Under the pieces are notes generated by a model. That model did not search any database, had not been told where the DNA came from, and saw nothing but the letters and a program-made list of their open reading frames with translations. DNA of 40,348 nt, from the NCBI GenBank assembly GCA_005888435.1, contig VAXO01000023.1, forward strand, positions 1 through 40,348, read 5' to 3'. Position numbers and translations under genes: made by a program. This stretch comes from Actinomycetota bacterium. GTDB taxonomy: Bacteria; Actinomycetota; Thermoleophilia; Gaiellales; Gaiellaceae. This document shows, piece after piece, positions 1-8,696 of this stretch (its first letter is position 1; every line of letters starts with the position of its first letter).

Positions 1-275
1 TCCTGGAAAATAAGCTGCACCTGGGAGCGGTAGCGCACGACGTCGCGGCGGCGGCGCACACGCGCGACGTCGTCGCCGTCGAAGAGGACGGAACCGCCGG
101 TTGGGTCATGGAGGCGCGCGAGCAGGCGCGCAACGGTGCTTTTCCCGCTGCCGCTCTCGCCGACCAGCGCGGTCACGGTCCCCGGACGCAGCTCGAACGA
201 GACATCGTCCACGGCGTGGACGCGCGCGAAGTGCTTCGTCAGCCCACGAACCTCGAGCGAAGCGGCGGCGCTCAT
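1..275 (-). CDS. Peptide/oligosaccharide ABC transporter ATP-binding protein (DppF/OppF type), C-terminus cut by window edge
   Basis: This is the second nucleotide-binding subunit of a dipeptide/oligopeptide-family importer; it hydrolyses ATP on the cytoplasmic face. Only the first 91 or so codons lie in the window. The translation opens [17 protein letters not shown] Walker A motif GESGSGKST follows near residue 39, and the Q-loop LIFQ falls at the window edge. The ATG (273-275) overlaps the TGA of the preceding ATPase gene (272-274), so the two are translationally coupled. It is the last visible gene of the operon that starts with the binding protein at 5005. The fold is certain. The F-type assignment rests on it being the second ATPase in a gene order typical of Dpp/Opp systems. 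Confidence 0.9.
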   Translation of the reverse strand, partial: MSAAASLEVRGLTKHFARVHAVDDVSFELRPGTVTALVGESGSGKSTVARLLARLHDPTGGSVLFDGDDVARVRRRRDVVRYRSQVQLIFQ

Positions 276-1291
276 GCCGTTCCTTCCTCGACAAGGTGGC
301 ACGCAACCGAATGTCCAGGTGCGACCTCGTGCAGCACCGGCCGCTCGGCGGTCTGCCGCAGGTAGAGAGTCGCGTTGTCGCGTGTGCAGTGCGGACAGCG
401 CGGATGGAAGCGGCAACCGGCCGGCGGGTTGCGCAGGTCGGGCGGCGAGCCGGGAATGCCGGTGAGCCGCTCGAGCGGGCCGGTCAGGGGCGGGAACGAC
501 TGCAGCAGCCCCTGTGTGTACGGGTGCTGAGCGTCGGTGCCGAGCTTCTGTGCCGGCGCGCTCTCGACGACCTCGCCCGCGTACATGACCGCGATGCGGT
601 CCGCGAACTCGAGCAGCAGCGAGACGTCGTGCGTGATGAAGAGGACCGCGAAGCCGAAGTCTTGCTTGAGCGCCTCGACCTGCTGCATGATCTCGCGCTG
701 CACGACGACGTCGAGCGCCGTCGTCGGCTCGTCGAGCACGATCAGCTCCGGGTTGAGCGAGAGCGCGATCGCAATGATCACGCGTTGCCGCATGCCGCCC
801 GAGAGCTGGTGCGGGTAGGCACGGATGCGGGCGGGATCGATACCGACGAGCTCGAGCAGCTGCTCCGCCTGCGCGAGCGCCCCCTTCTTGTCGATCCGCT
901 CGTGTGCGCGCATCGCGTCGACGAACTGGTCGCCGACACGCATCACCGGGTTGAGCGCGTTCATCGCGCTCTGGAACACCATCGACACGTTGCGCCACCG
1001 AAAGCGGCGCATGTCCTCGTCACTCTTCCCGACGAGGTCCTCGCCGCGGAAAACAATGCTGCCGCCGGAGATCCGTCCCGGCGGCCGCAGGATCTGCATC
1101 ACCGCGTTCGCAATCGTCGTCTTGCCGCAGCCCGACTCGCCGGCGAGCCCGAGGATCTCGCCCTCGTGGATCGTGAGGTCGACGCCGTCGACGGCGCGCG
1201 CACCCCCGTAGTCGACCGTGAGGCCGCGCAGCTCGAGCAGCGCAGGAGCGCTCGTCCGCGTATCGATCGGAGCTTCCATCAGAGCCGTCAT
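272..1291 (-). CDS. Peptide/oligosaccharide ABC transporter ATP-binding protein (DppD/OppD type)
   Basis: First ATPase of the importer, 339 aa, the usual length for the family. Visible motifs are Walker [10 protein letters not shown] (51-59), Q-loop MVFQ (near 106), signature LSGGMRQR (163-170), and Walker B LIVLDEP followed by the D-loop (183-194). The C-terminal oligopeptide-transporter extension carries the cysteine-rich motif [10 protein letters not shown] near residue 297. In some family members such cysteines bind an iron-sulfur cluster; whether they do here is unknown. The ATG start at 1291 was chosen because it overlaps the permease stop in an ATGA arrangement; the open frame extends upstream without family similarity. 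It overlaps the downstream ATPase the same way. Confidence 0.93.
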   Translation of the reverse strand: MTALMEAPIDTRTSAPALLELRGLTVDYGGARAVDGVDLTIHEGEILGLAGESGCGKTTIANAVMQILRPPGRISGGSIVFRGEDLVGKSDEDMRRFRWRNVSMVFQSAMNALNPVMRVGDQFVDAMRAHERIDKKGALAQAEQLLELVGIDPARIRAYPHQLSGGMRQRVIIAIALSLNPELIVLDEPTTALDVVVQREIMQQVEALKQDFGFAVLFITHDVSLLLEFADRIAVMYAGEVVESAPAQKLGTDAQHPYTQGLLQSFPPLTGPLERLTGIPGSPPDLRNPPAGCRFHPRCPHCTRDNATLYLRQTAERPVLHEVAPGHSVACHLVEEGTA

Positions 1292-2214
1292 GTTGACTCG
1301 CGCTCCGTCCGGAGTCGCGGGTTGCTGATCTCGTCGATGCCCGCGAGCATGAGCACGAGCCCCAGCACGGTGAAGGCGAGCGCTGCTCCCGGGAAGAAGA
1401 ACGGCCACCACTCACCCTGCAGGACGGTTGAGTTCACCTGTGCCCAGTACAGCGTGATGCCCCAGCTCGTACCGGTCATGTCGCCGAGCCCGAGGAACTC
1501 GAGCCCCGCGTCAACGAGCAGCGCGATGTAGAAGACCAGCACGAAGCCGGCGGCGATGCGGCTGATCATGTTCGGCATCAGCTCGGCAAAGACGATGCGG
1601 CGAGTCGACTCACCGCTCGACTTGGCCGCCAGGACGAAGTCGCGGTTCTTCAACGACAGCGCCTGCCCGCGCAGAATGCGCGCCTCGAATGCCCAGAGGA
1701 CGGCGGCGAGGACGATCACCATCGTCCACGTGCCGCGCTCCTTCATGAAGCCGGAGATGACGACGAGCAGCGGGATCGCCGGAATGACGAGGAAGACGTT
1801 GATGAAGAAGTTGATGACGTCGTCGGCGAAGCCGCCTGAGTACGCGGCCGTCACGCCGAGCGTGGCGGCGAGACCGGTCGCGAGCAGTGCCGCCGCGAAG
1901 CCGAGCAGGAGCGAGCGGCGGGCGCCGAACGCGACTTGGGAGAAGATGTCGCTGCCCTGGTCGGTCGTCCCGAAGAGGTGATGCCACGACGGCGCCTGCC
2001 TCGCCGCCAGCAGGTTGAACTCGTTCGGGTGCGCGACCGAGATGAGCGGCGCGATCAGCGCGAACATCACCATCGACGCCACCATCACCATGCCTACGCG
2101 CGACTTGCGGTTGCGCCAGATGAGCAGAAGCCAACCCGGCACCCGCACGCGACCGCGCACGCGCGCCGGCGGTGCCGCGAGCGGGAGGTCGATGGTCGGA
2201 TCGAACTGCGACAT
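1288..2214 (-). CDS. Peptide/oligosaccharide ABC transporter permease (DppC/OppC type)
   Basis: Inner-membrane permease of 308 aa. A short cytoplasmic N-terminus is followed by a hydrophobic segment ([18 protein letters not shown]) and then the motif [16 protein letters not shown], which is diagnostic of the DppC/OppC N-terminal region. A binding-protein-dependent transport domain with several membrane helices follows. The EAA-loop region is visible around [20 protein letters not shown]. The ATG at 2214 shares one base with the TGA of the upstream permease (TGATG), and its own stop overlaps the next start (ATGA). It forms the channel heterodimer with the neighbouring DppB-type subunit. The substrate cannot be read from the permease. 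Confidence 0.93.
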   Translation of the reverse strand: MSQFDPTIDLPLAAPPARVRGRVRVPGWLLLIWRNRKSRVGMVMVASMVMFALIAPLISVAHPNEFNLLAARQAPSWHHLFGTTDQGSDIFSQVAFGARRSLLLGFAAALLATGLAATLGVTAAYSGGFADDVINFFINVFLVIPAIPLLVVISGFMKERGTWTMVIVLAAVLWAFEARILRGQALSLKNRDFVLAAKSSGESTRRIVFAELMPNMISRIAAGFVLVFYIALLVDAGLEFLGLGDMTGTSWGITLYWAQVNSTVLQGEWWPFFFPGAALAFTVLGLVLMLAGIDEISNPRLRTEREST

Positions 2215-3200
2215 CAGGCGCTCCGCAAGCGCGGGTCGAGCACGAGGTTGAGGATGTCCATCAGCAGGTTCGCGAGGATCACGCAGATCGAGAGCACGAC
2301 GAGGAGCGCCTGCGCGAGGGGGTAGTCGTTGCCGAGCACCGCTTGCTGCAACGTCAGGCCGGCCCCCGGATAGCTGAAGACGAACTCGATGAAGACGAGG
2401 CCGCCGATCGCGCTCGCGAACAGCGGCGCGAAGCCGTTCAGCGGGGGCAGGATCGCGTTGCGGGCCGCATAGCGCGTCATCACGCGGCGGTCGGGCAGCC
2501 CCTTCGCCTGCGCCATCAGGACGTAGTCCTCGCCGATCGTGTTGATCATCACCGTGCGCATGTTCAGCACCCATCCGCCGGTGAACGCAGCGATGATCAC
2601 GAGGATCGGCAACTGCGAATGACGGAAGGCGCTGGACAGGAAGGTCCAGTTGAAGCCCGGGGTCACACCGCTGTCGTAGGCGTGCTGGATCGGAAACCAG
2701 TGCGCCTTCAGCCCGAGGAAGTAGAGGCCGAGCAGCGCCGTGAAGAACGCGGGCAGCGCGCTGAGGGCCATGAACACCGGCACGACGACGTTGTCGACCG
2801 CGCGTCCGCGGCGCCACGCGGCGACCATGCCGATCGCCGTGCCGAGGACGAAGGCGAGGATGAACGCGACGCCTACGAGGAACATCGAGTACGGCAGCGT
2901 CCTCCCCACTACCTCGGAGACGGGCGTCGGATAGTTGGACGTCGAGAGGCCAAAGTCGAAGTGGGCGATCCGGCCGAGGTACGTGACGTAGTCGTGCCAG
3001 ATCGAGTTGTGCGTCCCGCCGAGCAGCGTCTCGAACTCGTGGACGATCCCCGGGTTGGCCTGTATCTGCGCCGGCGTCAGGTGCGCCAACAGGCCCGAGA
3101 CGGGGTCGCCGGGCATGAGGCGCGGCAACAGGAAGTTGATCGTCAGCGCGACCCAGATCGCGAAGACGTAGAAGCCGAGCCGACGGGCGAACCAACGCAT
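2214..3200 (-). CDS. Peptide/oligosaccharide ABC transporter permease (DppB/OppB type)
   Basis: Membrane permease of 328 aa. The start [20 protein letters not shown] is followed by [13 protein letters not shown], the conserved N-terminal signature of DppB/OppB subunits. About six hydrophobic segments follow, with an EAA-like loop near [21 protein letters not shown] clear ribosome-binding site AGGAGG lies four bases upstream of the ATG on the minus strand. The gene is separated from the binding-protein gene by 68 bases that hold a 13-bp inverted repeat (see separate entry). Its stop shares one base with the start of the next permease. Confidence 0.93.
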   Translation of the reverse strand: MRWFARRLGFYVFAIWVALTINFLLPRLMPGDPVSGLLAHLTPAQIQANPGIVHEFETLLGGTHNSIWHDYVTYLGRIAHFDFGLSTSNYPTPVSEVVGRTLPYSMFLVGVAFILAFVLGTAIGMVAAWRRGRAVDNVVVPVFMALSALPAFFTALLGLYFLGLKAHWFPIQHAYDSGVTPGFNWTFLSSAFRHSQLPILVIIAAFTGGWVLNMRTVMINTIGEDYVLMAQAKGLPDRRVMTRYAARNAILPPLNGFAPLFASAIGGLVFIEFVFSYPGAGLTLQQAVLGNDYPLAQALLVVLSICVILANLLMDILNLVLDPRLRSA

Positions 3201-3217
3201 ACAGCCTCCTGAGCGTA

Positions 3218-3253
3218 GACCGGCGGGCGACGAGGAGGGGTCGCCCGCCGGTC
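3218..3253 (-). terminator. 13-bp perfect inverted repeat between binding-protein and permease genes
   Basis: GACCGGCGGGCGA (3218-3230) is exactly complementary to TCGCCCGCCGGTC (3241-3253), with a 10-base loop. It lies just after the binding-protein stop and before the permease RBS. No U-rich tract follows, so I read it as an attenuating or mRNA-stabilising hairpin and not as a full terminator. Such hairpins commonly let the binding protein be made in excess over the membrane subunits. Confidence 0.6.
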
Positions 3254-3268
3254 GTGGGCCTTCGGGGG

Positions 3269-5005
3269 TTAGGCCCCGCTCTTACCGCCCGAACAGATCC
3301 GGGTGAACGAGAGGATGTTGTCCGGGAAGGTCGTGAAGATCGGGTCGCCGTAGAAGTTCTTCGCATTGGCGAAGCAATGGAAGTACCTGGTGCTGTACGT
3401 CGACCACCGCGGCCCAATGAACAGCGGCACGATCGGCAGGTGCTGGAGGAACGTCTTCTCCAGCTTCGTCGCGATCTGATGCTGCTTCTTCGGGGCGAAC
3501 GTCACCTTCCACTGGTTCAGCTGCGACGTCGCCGCCGCGTCGCTGAAGTGCTCCCAGTTGCCCGTTGCCGAAGCGTCCTGCCCCTTTGGAATGAACGCGT
3601 TCTGCGACAGGTTCGCGTAGAAGTAGCCGTACGGCGACCCCGTCGAACCTCCCTGCCAGAGCAGCGTCGGGAACTTCGTCGCATACGCGCTCGGGAACCA
3701 GGCGCCCCAGTCAGGCTCGAGTGCGACGTTCGAGTTGATGCCGATGTCACGCAGGTTGCGCGTGATGATCTGGTTCGACGCGACCCAGTCCGACCAACCG
3801 GAGATGACGTGGATGTCGAGCTTGACAGCGTCGCCCTTCGGATCGATCAGCTTGCCGCTCTTGTACGTGAAGCCCGCGTCGGTCAGCGTCTTCCTGGCCG
3901 CTGCCGGGCTATACGTCGCCATCTGCTTGGCGAGCTTCTTCACGGACGGATCGGTCACCCAGGTCGGGAAGAGCCAGCTCAGGCCGAGCGCGTCGGTCGC
4001 CGGGGCGTACCCGTACTCACCGAGCTTCACCACGGTCTTACGGTCGATTGCAAGGCTGAGCGCCTTGCGGAACGGGGCCAGGCTGTATGGGTACTCAGTG
4101 GTGTCCAACAAGAGCGACACCGGGTACCCCTTCTTCGCATAGAAGGAGTGGAAGTGCTTCCTGTCCTTCGACTCGTACGCCTGCTCGACGTTCGGGACGA
4201 AGTTGTGCGTCCAGTCGACCTGGCCACTCTGGATCAACGCGAGCGACGCGTCGTTGGAGGCTGCCTGGACGTACTCGACGCATGCGATCTTCGGCGCGCC
4301 CTTCTTCCAGTAGTGCGGGTTCCTGTTCAGGACGTAGTCCTGCGTCGTGAACCGGCCCACCCGGTTGAACGGGCCCGAGCCAACCGGTTTCGAGTTCGTG
4401 TACGTCGCCGGGTTCGCGACCTTCGACCAGATGTGCTTCGGGATGACGAACTGGCGGTTCAGGATCGAGGAGATGAACTGAGAGTCCGCCGTCTTCAGCG
4501 TGATCAGCACCGTGTACTTGCCGCGTGCCTTGACGGAGACGATCCCGTTGCTGGCGCCGGTCAGTCCGACGCGGTCCATGATCTTGTCCTGCCGTCCGGC
4601 GGTGATGCTGTAGACGACGTCGGCCGACGTCAGGGCCTTCCCGTCCGACCACCTCGCGTTGTGCACGAGGTTCAACCGCAACGTGCGGTTGCGGTTCGTC
4701 CATGAGTAGCTGCGAGCGAGCCACGGCTGCGGGCTGGTCTTGCCCTCAGGCGTGATCAACAGCGGCTCGTAGAACCCGCCCTGGACGATCGTGCCGCTCG
4801 GCAGGCCCGTCGCGGTAAACGGGTTGAAGTTCCGCGTGAACGCCGGATCGCCCGAGCCGGTCATGACCAAACACTTGTGAGCCGCCGGCGCTGCGGCGCG
4901 GTCCACAGCCGCCGGGGTCGCGGCCGCGACAACGGTCGCGACGATCGCGCACGCCAAAACGGCGAAAAGCGCGACCCAGCGGGTGGTACGGAGGGGGACT
5001 CGCAT
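3269..5005 (-). CDS. Extracellular solute-binding protein, family 5 (peptide/oligosaccharide ABC importer)
   Basis: Secreted solute receptor of 578 aa, within the usual range for SBP family 5. The N-terminus is a Sec signal peptide: RTTRWV, then a long hydrophobic stretch ending about residue 29. A cysteine at 19 could be read as a weak lipobox, but the match is poor. Mature-domain features include a FNPFTATG segment, a GGFYEPLL strand, and [15 protein letters not shown], a hallmark motif of the family. It is the first gene of the operon. It faces a LacI-type regulator across 179 bases containing two palindromes. LacI control suggests a sugar or sugar-derived ligand and not a peptide; this is inference. 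Confidence 0.93.
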   Translation of the reverse strand: MRVPLRTTRWVALFAVLACAIVATVVAAATPAAVDRAAAPAAHKCLVMTGSGDPAFTRNFNPFTATGLPSGTIVQGGFYEPLLITPEGKTSPQPWLARSYSWTNRNRTLRLNLVHNARWSDGKALTSADVVYSITAGRQDKIMDRVGLTGASNGIVSVKARGKYTVLITLKTADSQFISSILNRQFVIPKHIWSKVANPATYTNSKPVGSGPFNRVGRFTTQDYVLNRNPHYWKKGAPKIACVEYVQAASNDASLALIQSGQVDWTHNFVPNVEQAYESKDRKHFHSFYAKKGYPVSLLLDTTEYPYSLAPFRKALSLAIDRKTVVKLGEYGYAPATDALGLSWLFPTWVTDPSVKKLAKQMATYSPAAARKTLTDAGFTYKSGKLIDPKGDAVKLDIHVISGWSDWVASNQIITRNLRDIGINSNVALEPDWGAWFPSAYATKFPTLLWQGGSTGSPYGYFYANLSQNAFIPKGQDASATGNWEHFSDAAATSQLNQWKVTFAPKKQHQIATKLEKTFLQHLPIVPLFIGPRWSTYSTRYFHCFANAKNFYGDPIFTTFPDNILSFTRICSGGKSGA

Positions 5006-5060
5006 CGGCTTGTCCTGCCTTTCTCGCCCTGAGGGTTGGGCGCATTCGCGAAAACAGTGT

Positions 5061-5076
5061 CCGGAAGCGTTTCCGG
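5061..5076. promoter_or_regulatory. Candidate LacI-family operator A
   Basis: CCGGAAGC|GTTTCCGG is an 8+8 inverted repeat with one mismatch and a central CpG, the layout expected for LacI/PurR-type operators. It lies 56 bases upstream of the binding-protein start. A TTGACT hexamer (minus strand, 5107-5102) upstream would put a transcription start close to this site, so binding would block the transporter promoter. Its centre is 90 bp from operator B. Confidence 0.6.
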
Positions 5077-5148
5077 AACGTTTGCACGTTTATGCTGCAG
5101 GAGTCAAGCCCTTCTCCCCGCAAATTGCGGACGAATTTGTTTCATAAC

Positions 5149-5168
5149 GTTCCGGAACGTTCCGGAAC
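5149..5168. promoter_or_regulatory. Candidate LacI-family operator B (20-bp perfect palindrome)
   Basis: The decamer GTTCCGGAAC occurs twice in tandem and is itself a palindrome, so the whole 20 bp reads the same on both strands around a central CpG. The core CCGGAAC|GTTCCGG matches the core of operator A. It ends 16 bases before the regulator's first possible start codon, consistent with autoregulation plus joint control of the divergent transporter. Confidence 0.65.
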
Positions 5169-5184
5169 ATGCTTCAATGCCTCG

Positions 5185-6216
5185 ATGGGGCAGATGGCGT
5201 CGAATCGGCTGACCATCAGGCAGATCGCCGATCTGGCGGGTGTCTCGATCGCCACGGTCTCCCGGGTCCTCAACGGGCGCGACGACGTCGCTCCCGAGAC
5301 CCGCGAGGTCGTGACGCGGGTGATCCGCGAGAACGGCTACACGGCCAACCGCAGCGCGCGGGGCCTCTCGGCCGGCCGCACGGGTCTCGTCGGCGTCCTC
5401 GTCCCACTGATCTACCCGGCGTACTTCTCCGGGATGCTCGCCGGCGCCTCTGAGGCGCTGGCAGAGCTCGACATGCAGATCGTGCTCTCGCCGACCGCGG
5501 GCGAGCACGACCGCGAGGTCTCGGTGCTCGACAAGCTCCACGGCGTCACCGACGGCGCGCTGATGATGCAGCCCGAGGAATCGAGCGCGGAGCTAGTCCG
5601 TCTGCTCGACGAGGGCTACCGGTTCGTCGTGCTCGATCCCTTGATGCCGCTCGACCAGCGCATCGCCTCGGTGTCGGCCGCACACACGTCCGGCGCCGAT
5701 CAGGCGATGCGGCATCTGCTCGATCTCGGCCATCGCCGCATCGCGCAGATCACCGGCCCGCGCGGGTGGGTCGCGACCGAGGACCGCCGCCGCGGGTACT
5801 ACGCGGCGCTCGCGTCGGCCGGCATCATGCGCGAGCTGACACTTGAGGTGGAGTCGATCCCCGAGATCGCCCCCGGGCGCGCGGCCGCGGAGCTGCTGCT
5901 CGACCTCGCAGAGCCGCCGACGGCCATCTTCGCGTTCAACGACAACATCGCGATCGGCGTCATCCAGGCAGCGCGCGATCGCGGCCTACGCGTGCCGGAG
6001 GATCTCTCGGTCGTCGGCTTCGACGACGTCGAGCACGCCACGGTGGTGTCCCCCACGCTGACGACCGTTCGCCAGCCGCTCGCAGAGATGGGCCGCACCG
6101 CGGTCAGCCTGCTGAACCGCCTGCTCGAGCGCCAGCGCTTCGAGACGCTGCACGTCGAGCTCGCGACGCGGCTCGTCGTACGCGAGTCGACGGCGGCTCC
6201 GCGCGCGTCTGCCTGA
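5185..6216 (+). CDS. LacI-family transcriptional regulator
   Basis: DNA-binding repressor of 343 aa. The N-terminal helix-turn-helix is visible as TIRQIADLAGVSIATVSRVLNG (positions 11-32, a textbook LacI HTH with hinge). A periplasmic-binding-protein-like sensor domain follows, containing GLVGVLVPLIYPAYFS, an AIFAFNDNIAIGV strand, and GFDDVEHATVVSPTLTTVRQP, a C-terminal LacI motif. Two ATGs are possible (5185 and 5194). I give the first; the second has a GGGG stretch just upstream. An in-frame ATG at 5092 was rejected because it would place both the operator and non-homologous sequence inside the gene. It probably responds to the sugar-like ligand of the divergent transporter. Confidence 0.93.
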   Translation: MGQMASNRLTIRQIADLAGVSIATVSRVLNGRDDVAPETREVVTRVIRENGYTANRSARGLSAGRTGLVGVLVPLIYPAYFSGMLAGASEALAELDMQIVLSPTAGEHDREVSVLDKLHGVTDGALMMQPEESSAELVRLLDEGYRFVVLDPLMPLDQRIASVSAAHTSGADQAMRHLLDLGHRRIAQITGPRGWVATEDRRRGYYAALASAGIMRELTLEVESIPEIAPGRAAAELLLDLAEPPTAIFAFNDNIAIGVIQAARDRGLRVPEDLSVVGFDDVEHATVVSPTLTTVRQPLAEMGRTAVSLLNRLLERQRFETLHVELATRLVVRESTAAPRASA

Positions 6217-6247
6217 ACTTCCAGCCTGTCGACCGGTCATTTCGGAC

Positions 6248-6339
6248 GGACGCGCGGTCAAGCCCGCGCGTCCTGAAGACGGCGCTGCAAGCAGCGCCTA
6301 GCACCGAGGCGCTGCAAGCAGCGCCTCGGTGCTAGGCGC
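6248..6339. terminator. Three consecutive hairpins between convergent genes (bidirectional terminator region)
   Basis: Three inverted repeats fill the space between the LacI gene and the VOC gene. The first has a 10-bp stem (6248-6257 with 6264-6273). The second has 8 bp (6281-6288 with 6291-6298). The third is a perfect 22-bp stem with a two-base loop (6294-6315 with 6318-6339) that ends directly beside the VOC stop codon. The 19-base unit GGCGCTGCAAGCAGCGCCT occurs at 6281-6299 and again at 6308-6326, so hairpins two and three are mutually exclusive. There is no T tract on either strand, so termination efficiency is uncertain. Confidence 0.65.
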
Positions 6340-6340
6340 C

Positions 6341-7087
6341 TTAACCCGCGTTGTGGTTGACGACCTCGACGTTGTTCCCATCGGGATCGAGGACGAAGGC
6401 GCCGTAGTACCCAGGGTGGTAGCGCCGCTCGCCCGGCGCGCCGTTGTCGCGGTAACCGGCTGCGGTGAGCTGGCGGTGGAAGGCGTCGACCGTGGCGTCG
6501 TCGTGCGTCTCGAACGCGACGTGGAGGTTCTCCGTCGGCGTGCGGTCGATCAAGCCGAACGACGCATTCGCGCCGCCGAAGTGCACGCGCTCGTCGAGCA
6601 CGCGCCGCAGTGAGAAGCCCGTGAACGGTGCCGCAAGCTCGTAGAACGTGCGGGCGGCGGCGACGTCGTCGACGCCGATCCAGAGGTGATCGATCACGCG
6701 CCGCGCCGCAGTCTCGTGATGCACGGCCTCGGCGCTGTTGCCATCGGGATCGAGGAGGAATCCGCCGTAGTAGTCATCGCCGTATTCCGGCCGCGGGCCG
6801 GGAGCGCCGTCGTCGCGGTAGCCGCCTTCCGTTCCCGTCCGCCAGAACGAGTCGACAAGCTCGCGCGAAGCCGCGCCGAAGCCGATGTGAAGGTTGCTCG
6901 TGACGGGGTGATCGTTGTCGGAGGTCGCGAGCGAGAATTGCCCCTTCCAGACGGTGTACTCCTCGTCTCGCCCCGAGCGCTCGACCCCGATCGTCCGCAG
7001 CACGGTGTCGTAGAAGCGCTCGGCCGCCTCGCGGTCGGACACGCGGATCGTGATGTGGTCGAGCACCCCGGCGCCGCCTTCAGCCAT
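6341..7087 (-). CDS. Tandem VOC (glyoxalase/dioxygenase superfamily) protein
   Basis: A 248-aa protein with two vicinal-oxygen-chelate domains, about residues 8-125 and 131-247. Each half keeps the three positions that bind metal in this superfamily: H11, H67, E120 in the first half and H134, H189, E241 in the second. Both halves contain GYRD.GAPG and a YYG.F.LDPDGN motif, which points to internal duplication. VOC members include glyoxalases, extradiol dioxygenases and resistance proteins; the substrate here cannot be told. It sits downstream of pobA on the same strand after a 68-base gap, so it may be expressed with the aromatic operon. Confidence 0.85.
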   Translation of the reverse strand: MAEGGAGVLDHITIRVSDREAAERFYDTVLRTIGVERSGRDEEYTVWKGQFSLATSDNDHPVTSNLHIGFGAASRELVDSFWRTGTEGGYRDDGAPGPRPEYGDDYYGGFLLDPDGNSAEAVHHETAARRVIDHLWIGVDDVAAARTFYELAAPFTGFSLRRVLDERVHFGGANASFGLIDRTPTENLHVAFETHDDATVDAFHRQLTAAGYRDNGAPGERRYHPGYYGAFVLDPDGNNVEVVNHNAG

Positions 7088-7092
7088 GTCTT

Positions 7093-7105
7093 AGGGACAG
7101 TCCCT
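7093..7105. promoter_or_regulatory. Short palindrome AGGGACAGTCCCT upstream of the VOC gene
   Basis: Six-base arms flank one central A; the site is 5-17 bases upstream of the VOC start codon, in the 68-base gap after pobA. It could be a small hairpin in the leader or a repeated genomic palindrome. Beyond it the gap holds a GGGGGG stretch and ACATATGT, with no convincing promoter. Confidence 0.3.
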
Positions 7106-7155
7106 CAGTCACGTCCCCCCTCACATATGTCTCGTGAATGTCCGGGGCCATGTTG

Positions 7156-8334
7156 TCAGAGCTCCAGCCCGACATAGTTCTCCGCGAGACTGGCTGCGGC
7201 AGCCTTCGATGTCACGAGATAGCGCAGCTGGGACAGCTGGAGCTTCAAGTCGAAGGGGTCGTCGCCGGGCGGGCGATGCAACATGGACGTCATCCACCAC
7301 GAGAAGTGCTCGGCGCGCCAGACGCGGTTCAGACAGTTTGCGGAATAGGCGCGGAGCAATTCGGCGTTGCCGGTCCGATACCAGCCCACGAGTGCCTCGG
7401 CGAGCAGGCGGACGTCCGCAATCGCCAGGTTCAGGCCCTTCGCGCCGGTCGGCGGAACGATGTGCGCAGCGTCGCCCGCAAGGAACAGCCGGCCGAACTG
7501 CATCGGCTCGACGACGAAGCTGCGCATTCCGGTGACGCCCTTCTCCAACACTGGTCCTTCTGCGAGCGTCCAGCCGGCGACGCCGAGACGCTTCTGCAAC
7601 TCCGCCCAGATCCGGTCGTCCGGCCACTCGTCGAGATCCTCCTCCGGCGCGCACTGCAGGTAGAGCCGGCTGAGCTGCGGGGAGCGCAGGCTCGAGAGCG
7701 CGAAGCCGTTCGGATGGTGGGCGTAGACGAGCTCGTCGTTCGAGGGCGCCACCTCGGCGAGGATGCCGAGCCAGCCGTACGGATACTCCCTCGAGAACGA
7801 CGAAAGGAGACCGTCGGGGATGCTCGGGCGGCACACGCCGTGGAAGCCGTCGCAGCCGGCGACGACGTCACATGTCAGTTCGTGCTGGTCGCCTTCATGG
7901 CGGAAGCGGATCTGCGGCTCAGAGGACTCGAGTTCGTGAATGCCCACGTCGTCTACCTCGAACAACAGCGGCAAGCCGCTCCCGAGCCGGGCGGCGATCA
8001 GATCTTTGACGACCTCGGTCTGCCCGTAGATCACGATCGAGCGGCCGTCCGCGAGCTCGCTCAGGGGAATCCGGTGGCGTTCGCCGTCGAACTGCAGCTC
8101 GATGCCGTGGTGGACGATGCCCTCCCGTTGCAGCCGCTCGCCGACGCCCGCCTCGACGAGCAGGTCGGCGGTGCGCTGCTCGAGGACCCCGGCGCGGATT
8201 CGATGTTCGACGTACTCGCGGCTGCGGTCCTCGAGCACAACCGTGTCGATCCCTCCGAGCTCGAGCAGGCGCGCCAGCGTCAGGCCCGCCGGGCCGGCGC
8301 CGACGATCCCGACCTGCGTGCGCTCCTGCCTCAC
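7156..8334 (-). CDS. pobA: 4-hydroxybenzoate 3-monooxygenase
   Basis: FAD- and NAD(P)H-dependent hydroxylase converting 4-hydroxybenzoate to protocatechuate. It has 392 aa, against about 394 for the Pseudomonas enzyme. Motifs are the FAD dinucleotide fold GAGPAG (11-16), RIRAGVLEQ (45-53), the DG motif CDGFHGVCRPS (161-171) and the GD motif GDAAHIVPPTG (287-297). Substrate-pocket positions known from PHBH look conserved: Y204 (equivalent to Y201), S215/R217 in FALSSLRS, and Y225. The GTG start at 8334 overlaps the pcaC stop (GTGA) and has GAAGAGGA just upstream. It is the last gene of the protocatechuate operon and supplies its substrate. Confidence 0.95.
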   Translation of the reverse strand: MRQERTQVGIVGAGPAGLTLARLLELGGIDTVVLEDRSREYVEHRIRAGVLEQRTADLLVEAGVGERLQREGIVHHGIELQFDGERHRIPLSELADGRSIVIYGQTEVVKDLIAARLGSGLPLLFEVDDVGIHELESSEPQIRFRHEGDQHELTCDVVAGCDGFHGVCRPSIPDGLLSSFSREYPYGWLGILAEVAPSNDELVYAHHPNGFALSSLRSPQLSRLYLQCAPEEDLDEWPDDRIWAELQKRLGVAGWTLAEGPVLEKGVTGMRSFVVEPMQFGRLFLAGDAAHIVPPTGAKGLNLAIADVRLLAEALVGWYRTGNAELLRAYSANCLNRVWRAEHFSWWMTSMLHRPPGDDPFDLKLQLSQLRYLVTSKAAAASLAENYVGLEL

Positions 8335-8696
8335 TCCTCTTCGAGCACGCGCTGAAAGACAGCGAACGCCTGGTTCGCCCCCGGGATGCCGCAATAGACG
8401 GCGGAGTGCAGCAGCACCTCTTTGATCTCCTCGTCGGTCAAGCCGTTCCGCCGCGCGCCGCGGATGTGCATCGCGAGCTCGTCGAAGCGACCGAGTGCGA
8501 CGAGCGCGGTCAGCGTGATGCAACTCCGTGTGCGCCGGTCGAGCCCCGGACGCGCCCAGATCTCGCCCCACGCGTAGCGCGTGATGAAGTCCTGGAAGTC
8601 CTTCGTCTGCTCGGTCATGCGCTCCAGCGCGCGGTCGACGTGCTCGTCGCCGAGCACCTCGCGCCGGATCTCGAGGCCGCGCTCGTAGTCGCTCAT
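8331..8696 (-). CDS. pcaC: 4-carboxymuconolactone decarboxylase
   Basis: Cofactor-free decarboxylase of 121 aa that turns 4-carboxymuconolactone into 3-oxoadipate enol-lactone. The CMD fold is recognisable from LGDEHVDRA, WARPGLDRRTRSCITL, and the C-terminal HIRGARRNGLTDEEIKEVLL and AVYCGIPGANQAF motifs. In several bacteria it is fused to pcaD as PcaL. Here the two are separate but coupled: the ATG (8694-8696) overlaps the pcaD TGA. The stop overlaps the pobA GTG in turn. Confidence 0.95.
   Translation of the reverse strand: MSDYERGLEIRREVLGDEHVDRALERMTEQTKDFQDFITRYAWGEIWARPGLDRRTRSCITLTALVALGRFDELAMHIRGARRNGLTDEEIKEVLLHSAVYCGIPGANQAFAVFQRVLEEE

Noticed and set aside
101-1531. Long plus-strand open frame opposite the transporter ATPase and permease
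   Set aside because: Arginine-rich and low-complexity, antisense to clear ABC genes; a shadow of GC-rich codons. The same holds for open frames at 2172-3212, 3254-4705, 7138-8355, 26650-27942 and 32350-33882.
1288-3417. 709-residue fusion protein spanning both permeases
   Set aside because: Only the last 308 residues are a permease; the rest is out-of-frame arginine/proline-rich shadow of the DppB-type gene.
5092-5184. N-terminal extension of the LacI regulator from ATG 5092
   Set aside because: The extension would cover operator B and precedes the HTH with sequence unlike the family.
6294-6339. Terminal inverted repeats of an insertion sequence
   Set aside because: The arms are separated by two bases and no transposase or target duplication is nearby.
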